Shown here piece by piece: positions 1-6,559 of a DNA stretch of 64,000 nucleotides. The DNA comes from an uncultured Prevotellaceae bacterium (GTDB taxonomy: Bacteria > Bacteroidota > Bacteroidia > Bacteroidales > Bacteroidaceae): NCBI GenBank assembly GCA_902764705.1, contig CACWWZ010000017.1, positions 24,499 through 88,498 of the forward strand, written 5' to 3'. The translations under genes were made by a program, and so were the position numbers. Numbering within the stretch: the stretch's first letter is position 1; each line of letters begins with the position of its first letter. The notes under the pieces were generated by a model, which worked only from the letters and a program-made list of their open reading frames with translations, was not told the origin of the DNA and did no database searches.

Positions 1-581
1 CCCGTGAGTTGGCTCAGATGGGACAGCAGTCAGGAAAACCACTGACTGAGGAAGAAATCATTCCGCTGTTGGAACGGTATCAGGCAGCGTTTAGACCCGA
101 GGTGACGGAAGTGCGTCCACAGGAATTGGAGTGCGATGTGGTCCGTTTCCAGAACAACAAGGATAAGTGGGTGGCATTGGTTGGTCTGTTGAACGGCTAT
201 CCCTACGAGATTTTCACGGGCCTGCAGGACGACGAAGAGGGTATCATCTTGCCAAAATCGGTTACTAAAGGTAAGATCATCAAGCATATTAACTCAGACG
301 GGACGAAACGTTACGATTTCCAGTTTGAGAATACGCGTGGCTATAAGATAACGGTAGAAGGCTTGTCGGAGAAGTTTAATCCAGAATATTGGAACTATGC
401 CAAACTCATCTCTGGCGTGTTGCGATACAGAATGCCTCTTGAACATGTTATCAAACTGGTCAGTTCGTTGCAGTTGCAGTCGGAGAACATCAATACTTGG
501 AAAGTGGGCGTAGAACGTGCCCTTAAGAAGTATTTGGACGATGCTCCAGTAGAGGCGGAAACTCCTGACAATCATCAATAG
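1..581 (+). CDS. nrdJ: C-terminal part of class II (B12-dependent) ribonucleotide reductase, 5' end outside window
   Basis: The frame is already open at the left edge (codons from position 3), so the start lies outside the window. About 192 residues remain. The motifs VVRFQNNKDKWVALVGLL, EEGIILPKSV, FENTRGYKITVEGLSEKFNPE and LISGVLRYRMPLEHVI match, from family knowledge, the C-terminal region of the adenosylcobalamin-dependent ribonucleoside-diphosphate reductases of Bacteroidota, which reduce NDPs to dNDPs. The tail ends in an acidic stretch (DDAPVEAETPDNHQ) without the CxxC pair that usually closes the family and re-reduces the active site; only one Cys is visible in the whole segment. The next gene, folB, starts 19 bp downstream, so the two may be cotranscribed. 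Confidence 0.8.
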   Translation, partial: RELAQMGQQSGKPLTEEEIIPLLERYQAAFRPEVTEVRPQELECDVVRFQNNKDKWVALVGLLNGYPYEIFTGLQDDEEGIILPKSVTKGKIIKHINSDGTKRYDFQFENTRGYKITVEGLSEKFNPEYWNYAKLISGVLRYRMPLEHVIKLVSSLQLQSENINTWKVGVERALKKYLDDAPVEAETPDNHQ

Positions 582-600
582 CAGGATGGAGGAAAGAACT

Positions 601-984
601 ATGAAAGTGACGTCGAGCTATATTTTTTTGAACGAGGTGCGGATACATGCCTATCATGGTGTGCTGCCTCAGGAGAATGAGGTGGGACAGGACTTTTTGG
701 TGTCAGCCCGTTGTGGCGTTGATATCTCGTCAGCTATGGAGCACGACATGTTGGAGGTTGCTTTGAATTACGGAACACTCTACCAGTTGATTGAACGCGA
801 GATGGCTAAGACGTCCCAACTGATAGAACACGTGGCAGGCAGAATTTCCAAATGTGTGTTCAGCGAGTTCCCAATGGTCACTTCTTTGGATCTTTCCATC
901 ACCAAGTTGAATCCTCCGATGGGAGCTGATTGTAAGGGCGCTGGTGTGGAGTTACATTTAATTAATGATAAAACTGGCATATAA
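601..984 (+). CDS. folB: Dihydroneopterin aldolase
   Basis: 127-residue cytoplasmic enzyme of folate synthesis that cleaves 7,8-dihydroneopterin to 6-hydroxymethyl-dihydropterin and glycolaldehyde. Visible family signatures are VRIHAYHGVLPQENEVGQDF near the N-terminus, a conserved LNYGTLYQLIE and a C-terminal KLNPPMGADCKGAGVEL holding the usual substrate-binding Lys/Glu region. Length is typical (about 120). The ATG at 601 is chosen rather than the ATG at 586 because a GGAGG sequence lies at 587-591 (overlapping the upstream ATG) at correct distance from 601. It lies 19 bp after the ribonucleotide reductase gene. Confidence 0.93.
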   Translation: MKVTSSYIFLNEVRIHAYHGVLPQENEVGQDFLVSARCGVDISSAMEHDMLEVALNYGTLYQLIEREMAKTSQLIEHVAGRISKCVFSEFPMVTSLDLSITKLNPPMGADCKGAGVELHLINDKTGI

Positions 985-1010
985 AACGAGGTTTTTTGCT
1001 CGCTTATTCG

Positions 1011-1018
1011 TAATTTTG
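1011..1018 (+). promoter_or_regulatory. -7 box TAATTTTG of the amidase gene
   Basis: TAATTTTG followed by C matches the Bacteroidota TAnnTTTG -7 element. Only 8 bp separate it from the ATG at 1027, so the transcript would have almost no leader. No convincing -33 TTTG lies at 19-21 bp spacing. Confidence 0.55.
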
Positions 1019-1026
1019 CACCTGCA

Positions 1027-2538
1027 ATGAAGGATAGATTACTGTTTTTGACTATATTTATGCTGTTACTGGCAGTGACGACTGTTACTGCAAGTAACCG
1101 AACTGCTTACACTTCGGTAACAAAAACAAATAAGTTCACACTGGTTATTGATGCCGGACATGGTGGCAATGATGCTGGTGCTATAGGTGCCATTACAAAG
1201 GAGAAAATCATCAACCTGAATGTTGCACTGGCTTTTGGACGACTGGTTGAACGCAACTGCTCGGATGTGAAGGTTATTTATACCCGTAAAACGGATGTTT
1301 TCATTCCCTTGCATACCCGTGCCGATATTGCCAATCGTAATAAGGCAGATCTTTTTATCTCCATCCATACCAACGCCCTGCCCAAGGGACGCATCTCGCG
1401 AGGCATGGAAACCTATACGTTGGGTATGCACCGTGCTGCCGACAACCTGGAAGTTGCCAAGCGCGAGAATGAAGTCATTCTTTACGAGAAGGACTATAAG
1501 CAGCGTTATCAGGGCTTCGACCCCAATTCCTCGGAAAGCTACATCATGTTCGAGTTCATTCAGGACCATAACATGGCACAGAGTGTCGACTTGGCGAAAT
1601 TCGTCCAGAAGCGCACCTGTGCTACAGCAGGACGTATAGATAAAGGTGTGAAACAGGCTGGATTCCTGGTGTTGCGCGAGACCTCAATGCCTAGCTGTCT
1701 GATTGAACTTGGTTTTATATCAACACCAGACGAAGAGCGTTTCCTGAACACGACGAATGGTGTCAACCAGATGGCTCAGGGCATCTATCAGGCATTTTTA
1801 GATTATAAGAAGAAAAACTACGGTGGTATCACTGTCCCTCTTCAGGCAGAACCGAAGAAGGACGTCGAGATCCCTACCGTTGTTCCTAAGGCTGACCAGC
1901 AAAAGCAGGAGGTAAAGACGGAAAAGAAGAAAAGTAAGAAGAACCAAGTTGTCGAGGAACTTGCAAATGCCCGCGAGAATCGTGAGCCAGAGGCGAAAGT
2001 AGAGAAACCTGCTGCTCCCAATGCAGATTCCATCCTTGCTGCTGGAGGTGCACAGGTGGTGCCAAAGGCCCCCGCTAAAACCGCTGAACCCGCCAAACCT
2101 GCTGAACCCGCTAAAGTTGCTGAACCAGCGAAATCCACAGCGCCCGCCAAGCCTACAGAATCTGCCAAACCCACAGCGTCGGCCAGCGTTTCTAGTCCTA
2201 CTGGTCTCTCTAGTTCTACTAGTATTGTTAGTCAAACTAGTTCAACTAGTCCGACTAGTTCTACAAGTAGTCCTGTATTTAAAGTGCAGATTCTGGCCAG
2301 CAGTTCAAAACTGAAACCTACCGATCCTCAATTGAAGGGACAGAAAGATGCGACGTACTATGAGGATGGTGGATTGTATAAATATACGGTAGGTTCATCT
2401 GAGAACTATAACGAGATTTATCAGCTACGCAAGACTCTTGCTGCCAGCTTCCCCCAATGTTTCGTCATTGCCTTCAAGGATGGCAAAAGGGTGGATGTCC
2501 AGCAGGCGATACAGGAATTTAAAAGAGGTAAGAAGTAA
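1027..2538 (+). CDS. Secreted N-acetylmuramoyl-L-alanine amidase with SPOR-like tail
   Basis: 503 residues: signal peptide (about 1-22), zinc amidase domain of the Amidase_3 type (about 38-255), a low-complexity linker (about 256-415) and a SPOR-like peptidoglycan-binding domain (about 415-500). Amidase signatures are VIDAGHGGNDAGAIG (zinc His), FISIHTNAL (zinc His) and CLIELGFISTPDEERFL (catalytic Glu). It should cut the lactyl-peptide bond of peptidoglycan in the periplasm during cell separation. The linker has Lys/Glu-rich, then Ala-Lys-Pro-Ala-Glu repeats, then a Thr/Ser tract encoded by a 9-bp repeat at 2192-2272. An MCE gene follows 21 bp later, a pairing common in Bacteroidota. Confidence 0.92.
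   Translation: MKDRLLFLTIFMLLLAVTTVTASNRTAYTSVTKTNKFTLVIDAGHGGNDAGAIGAITKEKIINLNVALAFGRLVERNCSDVKVIYTRKTDVFIPLHTRADIANRNKADLFISIHTNALPKGRISRGMETYTLGMHRAADNLEVAKRENEVILYEKDYKQRYQGFDPNSSESYIMFEFIQDHNMAQSVDLAKFVQKRTCATAGRIDKGVKQAGFLVLRETSMPSCLIELGFISTPDEERFLNTTNGVNQMAQGIYQAFLDYKKKNYGGITVPLQAEPKKDVEIPTVVPKADQQKQEVKTEKKKSKKNQVVEELANARENREPEAKVEKPAAPNADSILAAGGAQVVPKAPAKTAEPAKPAEPAKVAEPAKSTAPAKPTESAKPTASASVSSPTGLSSSTSIVSQTSSTSPTSSTSSPVFKVQILASSSKLKPTDPQLKGQKDATYYEDGGLYKYTVGSSENYNEIYQLRKTLAASFPQCFVIAFKDGKRVDVQQAIQEFKRGKK
2192..2272. repeat. Nine-unit 9-bp tandem repeat, consensus CTAGTnnnA, inside the amidase gene
   Basis: Nine consecutive 9-bp units, most starting CTAGT, encode the Thr/Ser/Pro linker of the amidase. 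CTAG is uncommon in most of the window. The same word recurs just after trxB at 31132-31175. Confidence 0.8.
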
Positions 2539-2559
2539 GAAAAATAAAAAACATTCGAT

Positions 2560-3462
2560 ATGAAATTCTTTACAAAAGAGGTAAAAATAGCTTTGGTGGC
2601 CATTCTTGGCATTGTCGTGCTCTATTACGGTCTGACGTTCTTGAAGGGACTTACCGTGTTCTCCAGCGACGATTCCTATTACGTTACGTTCACCGATGTC
2701 AGCGGCGTGTCAGCATCTACTCCAGTCTATGCCAATGGCTATAAGGTGGGTGTTATCAAGGGCATTCAGTATAACTACGATCCCCAAGGTAAGATTGTTG
2801 CTGAGATGGGACTAGACAAGCAGATGCGCCTGCCTCAGGGTTCACATGCGGAAATTGCCAGCGACTTGTTGGGAAATATCAAAATCAATCTGGTGTTGGG
2901 AGAGGATCCTATTCACATGGTAGCTAAAGGCGACACCATCACTGGAGGCGAGGAACAGGGAATGATGAAAAAATTGGGTGCGATGGTTCCCACCATAGAG
3001 GCTATTATGCCTAAGTTGGATAGTATTATGACCAGCTTGAACTTGTTGTTGGCTGATCCTGCGCTTCGTCAGACTCTTCATAACGTCGAGGGAATGACGG
3101 ACAATCTGAATGCTACCAGTCGTGATTTGCGCTCTTTGTCTGCATCGCTCAATCGCGAGATGCCTGCCATGATGAATAAAGCCAGTGGCGTGCTTGACAA
3201 TACCCAACAGTTGACTGGTAATCTGGCTGCTGTCGATGTGGCATCTATGACGGCAAGCATTAACCAGACACTGGCCAATGTTAATGAGATGACACGTAAG
3301 CTGAATAGTACAGAAGGTACGTTAGGACTCCTGATGCGCGATGCAACACTCTATAACAATTTGGCAGCGACGACGGCTTCTGCTGACTCTCTGCTTATTG
3401 ACTTGAAAGCTCATCCGAAACGTTACGTCCACTTTTCCATTTTTGGCAAAAAAGATAAATAA
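2560..3462 (+). CDS. mlaD: MCE-family lipid transport protein (MlaD-like)
   Basis: 300 residues. An N-terminal membrane anchor (about 7-28, VALVAILGIVVLYYGLTFLKG) is followed by an MCE/MlaD domain (about 38-120, with YVTFTDVSGVSASTPVYANG and VGVIKG typical of the fold) and a long helical tail to about residue 285. In the family this is the periplasmic substrate-binding part of an ABC system moving phospholipids between the membranes. The permease and ATPase partners are not in the window. It follows the amidase by 21 bp with no promoter between, so the two are probably cotranscribed. Confidence 0.88.
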   Translation: MKFFTKEVKIALVAILGIVVLYYGLTFLKGLTVFSSDDSYYVTFTDVSGVSASTPVYANGYKVGVIKGIQYNYDPQGKIVAEMGLDKQMRLPQGSHAEIASDLLGNIKINLVLGEDPIHMVAKGDTITGGEEQGMMKKLGAMVPTIEAIMPKLDSIMTSLNLLLADPALRQTLHNVEGMTDNLNATSRDLRSLSASLNREMPAMMNKASGVLDNTQQLTGNLAAVDVASMTASINQTLANVNEMTRKLNSTEGTLGLLMRDATLYNNLAATTASADSLLIDLKAHPKRYVHFSIFGKKDK

Positions 3463-3833
3463 AAATTCTTCTCTAAATATATTTTGTCTAAATAGGAGAT
3501 GCTTAGAAATACCTTCAACTCAATGCCTCGCAACTGCTTGATATATCATGATTTCTGACGTGTAGAAAAAATCCTTTGCACAATGATTGTGAGACGTGCA
3601 GATGACATGTAAGTAGTTGTGAATTAAGAGCTTGGATATTTGCAAGAGGGAATATTGTTAAGAAAAAATCCTAAGTAGTCTAAAGTCCGAAAAACAAATG
3701 AGTTACGAGCTTTTGACAGTTTGTTGATTAAAAATGCAGATTTGCATATTTCAAAAATAATTGCGAACTTTGCAAGCGAAATCATTATTAACCGCACATT
3801 AGTGTAAAGTATTAAAAGAACAACGATCGCCGC
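3463..3833. other. 371-bp intergenic region between mlaD and dnaA
   Basis: AT-rich. It holds the presumed dnaA promoter (3741-3772). I see no clear terminator, no cluster of DnaA boxes and no plausible small gene, so there is no support for an origin here. Confidence 0.6.
3741..3772 (+). promoter_or_regulatory. Probable dnaA promoter
   Basis: TTTG at 3741-3744, 20 bp spacer, then GAACTTTG at 3765-3772. Spacing is ideal for a Bacteroidota promoter; the -7 box has GA where TA is usual. The leader to the dnaA ATG would be about 55 nt. Confidence 0.5.
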
Positions 3834-5249
3834 ATGGGAAATAATCCAAAGGCGCTTTGGGACAACTGCCTTCAATTCATAAAAGACAACGTCACCGAGC
3901 AGCAATTCAGAACATGGTTCGCGCCTATCGTCTTCGAGAAATACGACGACGACAGCCGGACTCTCCTCGTACAGGTGCCGAGCAGGTATGTGTATGAGTA
4001 TCTGGAGCAGCACTACGTGAACTTGTTGAGTAAAGGGCTGTGTCGTTGTTTTGGCAATAGTGTGCAGTTGAACTACCGCATTGTGGTCGACCAGCAACAC
4101 AAGCTGACCATCGACGAAGAGGGTAGCGAAGCAGTAGATATTGATGTCCCCGTGAAGCGGGAGGGTGTCAATAAGTCGCCTACGTTGCTCGATGCAGTGC
4201 CTCATCAGGAACTGGATCCCCAACTTGACTTGCACAAGACATTCCAAAGTTTTATAGAGGGCGATTCCAACAAGTTGCCGCGTACGGTAGGTATGTCTAT
4301 CGCTGAGCATCCGGGTAAGTCGACCTTCAATCCTTTCTTTGTCTTTGGTCCCTCTGGTTGTGGCAAGACGCACCTTATCAATGCCATTGGTGTGCGTTGT
4401 AAGGAAGTGTACCCCCGTAGGCGCGTACTTTATGTATCTGCCCGTCTCTTCCAGGTGCAGTTTACCGATGCTACTCGCAGGAACACGGTCAACGACTTCA
4501 TCCGCTTCTATCAGAGCATTGATGTGCTGATTGTAGACGATATTCAAGAATGGGCTACAGCAACGAAGACGCTCGACACGTTCTTCCACATCTTTGATCA
4601 CCTGTTCCGTTTGGGCAAACAGATTATTCTTGCCTCCGATCGTCCTCCTGTTGACTTACAGGGTGTCAAGGATCGTTTGTTGACGCGTTTTGCCTGCGGT
4701 CTTATTGCTGAGCTCGAACAGCCCAATGTGCAGTTGTGCATTGATATCCTGAATGCCAAATGCCGTCGCGATGGTCTGAAGATTCCTGAGAATGTCATTC
4801 AGTATATTGCAGAGACTGCCAATGGTTCTGTACGCGATTTGGAGGGTGTCATTAATTCTTTGCTGGCCTATTCGGTGGTTTACAATTCGAATATTGATAT
4901 CCGTCTGGCTCAGCGCATCATCCAGCGTGCTGTGAAGTTGGACAACAAGCCGTTGACCATCGACGATATTCTGGAGAAGGTCTGTGGACACTATGGCGTC
5001 GAACAGAAGAGCATCTTCACCCGCTCACGTAAACGCGACTTGGTCATTGTGCGTCAGGTGTCTATGTATCTGGCACAGAAGTACACCAACATGCCTGCCG
5101 GACGCATCGGACAACTCATCGGAGGTCGCGACCATTCTACCGTTATCCATAGCTGTAGTGCTGTTGAACAACGTTTGAAGGTCGACAAGTCCTTTATGGC
5201 AGAACTGAATAGCATTGAGAATTCATTTCGCCTGAAAAAAGAAAAATAA
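3834..5249 (+). CDS. dnaA: Chromosomal replication initiator DnaA
   Basis: 471 residues, the normal length. Domain I (about 1-80, LWDNCLQFIKDNVTEQQFRTWF) binds helicase-loading partners, followed by a linker. The AAA+ domain begins near residue 150 with Walker A GPSGCGKTH and Walker B DVLIVDDIQ. Domain IV carries the DnaA signature GRDHSTVIHSCSAVE near the C-terminus and binds DnaA boxes. It initiates chromosome replication by melting the origin. The start is fixed by the conserved N-terminus. The neighbours (amidase, mlaD) are not the dnaN/recF cluster seen in many bacteria, as is usual for this phylum. Confidence 0.97.
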   Translation: MGNNPKALWDNCLQFIKDNVTEQQFRTWFAPIVFEKYDDDSRTLLVQVPSRYVYEYLEQHYVNLLSKGLCRCFGNSVQLNYRIVVDQQHKLTIDEEGSEAVDIDVPVKREGVNKSPTLLDAVPHQELDPQLDLHKTFQSFIEGDSNKLPRTVGMSIAEHPGKSTFNPFFVFGPSGCGKTHLINAIGVRCKEVYPRRRVLYVSARLFQVQFTDATRRNTVNDFIRFYQSIDVLIVDDIQEWATATKTLDTFFHIFDHLFRLGKQIILASDRPPVDLQGVKDRLLTRFACGLIAELEQPNVQLCIDILNAKCRRDGLKIPENVIQYIAETANGSVRDLEGVINSLLAYSVVYNSNIDIRLAQRIIQRAVKLDNKPLTIDDILEKVCGHYGVEQKSIFTRSRKRDLVIVRQVSMYLAQKYTNMPAGRIGQLIGGRDHSTVIHSCSAVEQRLKVDKSFMAELNSIENSFRLKKEK

Positions 5250-5260
5250 TCCGTAAAATA

Positions 5261-5292
5261 TTTGGCGGTTTCAAAGAAAAGACGTACTTTTG
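5261..5292 (+). promoter_or_regulatory. Promoter of the secreted protein gene at 5372
   Basis: TTTG at 5261-5264, 20 bp spacer, TACTTTTG at 5285-5292. Near-perfect match to the Bacteroidota -33/-7 consensus. The region after it (5284-5318) repeats the string GTAC four times, including GTACGTAC. Confidence 0.75.
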
Positions 5293-5371
5293 CAACGAAG
5301 TACGTACTTATGTCGTACAAAATGATACGAAACAAACAAATTTACTAACAAATAATTAAAACAAAACGATT

Positions 5372-6409
5372 ATGAAAAAAATCTTTACGCTTATTTCAGT
5401 AGCCTTAATGGCAATCAGTTCTAATGCACAGGAAATTCCAGAGCATGTCTATCCCATTAAAGATGTTGTATGGGGTGACATTACATGGAAAGACGGTAAC
5501 GGTAAGAAGGATAAGGATAATAATGATATGTTCTTCTTAATGGGTACTGGTAACGGCTATAAGAATATATACGCAGAGGAGATTTATACCGATGGTGAGG
5601 CGACTGGTAAATATCGTCCTTTTTATACCTACATTGATTATGAGAAAGGTGAGACAGGACTCCCTGGATATGGATTGTACTACAAGCTTACTCCCTCTAT
5701 GGCAGGAACAATTAGAATGTGTGTATGGGTAAACAAAGGTAACCGTAAGACTTTCATAGTAAAGGCTTCTACTGGTCTTCCTCTCACTCCCTATGTAGAT
5801 TATACTTTCGATGGCTATGTAAATGGCCAGAATGCTAATACCGACCAGCCCAAACTAGATGATAATGGGCAGCAGGTTCTCGATAATGAAGGTAATCCTG
5901 TATGGATTCAGGCTCCAATCTATTTCACCGCTGATGAAATCAAAGCTCGTCATGATGAGCAGGGCGCTAACCCTTATGTCATTGACAAGGGTAATCAGGC
6001 TGTTTGGGGCTGGCTGACTTTCAATGTGGAAGCTGGTGAGAGCTATTGTGTCTATCAGCAGAGCTCGCAGCTTGGCTTTGGCGGCTTTGAGTTTGGTGAT
6101 GGAATCTACGTTGCTTCTTTCGGCCCTGGAGGCATAGCACCTGAATTTGCTGCTGTAGTTGATGGTGAAGGCAAGGCTACCAACGTCAACAATAGAGGCT
6201 CTGTAGTGTCATTTACAACCTGTGGTGTAGACGTTGAGGCTGTTGGTGGTGCTGTTCCTACTGAAGTTACTCCGAATTTAGAAACCGGTATTGCTAATGT
6301 GAAGGCTGAGATTGAGAGCAATGCTCCTCGCTACAACTTGGCAGGTCAGAAGGTTGCTGAGAACTACAAGGGTGTAGTTATCCAGAACGGTCGCAAGATG
6401 ATTCAGTAA
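5372..6409 (+). CDS. Secreted protein of unknown function with Prevotella-type C-terminal motif
   Basis: 345 residues. A signal peptide is clear (MKKIFTLISVALMAISSNAQ, cleavage after NAQ). The mature part is rich in Gly, Asn, Tyr and Trp and looks beta-rich; I recognise no catalytic motif. The C-terminus, RYNLAGQKVAENYKGVVIQ then NGRKMIQ, follows the pattern Y-N-L-x-G-Q/R-x-V ... K-G-hydrophobic ... N-G-R/K-K shared by several secreted proteins in this window, probably an export or surface-attachment signal. It has its own promoter (5261-5292) and terminator (6452-6487), so it is monocistronic. Confidence 0.75.
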   Translation: MKKIFTLISVALMAISSNAQEIPEHVYPIKDVVWGDITWKDGNGKKDKDNNDMFFLMGTGNGYKNIYAEEIYTDGEATGKYRPFYTYIDYEKGETGLPGYGLYYKLTPSMAGTIRMCVWVNKGNRKTFIVKASTGLPLTPYVDYTFDGYVNGQNANTDQPKLDDNGQQVLDNEGNPVWIQAPIYFTADEIKARHDEQGANPYVIDKGNQAVWGWLTFNVEAGESYCVYQQSSQLGFGGFEFGDGIYVASFGPGGIAPEFAAVVDGEGKATNVNNRGSVVSFTTCGVDVEAVGGAVPTEVTPNLETGIANVKAEIESNAPRYNLAGQKVAENYKGVVIQNGRKMIQ

Positions 6410-6451
6410 TCGATGAAGTTATAGGTTAAGGAAATATCATCATTAAATAAT

Positions 6452-6487
6452 AAGGTGGCGGTTCCATAAAGGACGCCACTTTTTTTT
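6452..6487 (+). terminator. Rho-independent terminator after the 5372 gene
   Basis: Stem GTGGCG (6455-6460) with CGCCAC (6474-6479), inner GTTCC/GGAC partial pairing, followed by eight T. Confidence 0.8.
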
Positions 6488-6559
6488 ATGTTTTCTTGTC
6501 TATTTGAAATATTGTTCGTACCTTTGTCACGCAAAACTACTAAAGCAAATGAAAAAGAA

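Noticed and set aside
3463-3833. Replication origin next to dnaA
   Set aside because: No cluster of TTATCCACA-like boxes or AT-rich 13-mers; the only near match to a DnaA box, around 5144, is single and lies inside dnaA.
3624-4601. Long open frame (325 codons) on the minus strand opposite dnaA
   Set aside because: It lies antisense to conserved DnaA motifs, has no signal or family features and no promoter; dnaA explains the region.
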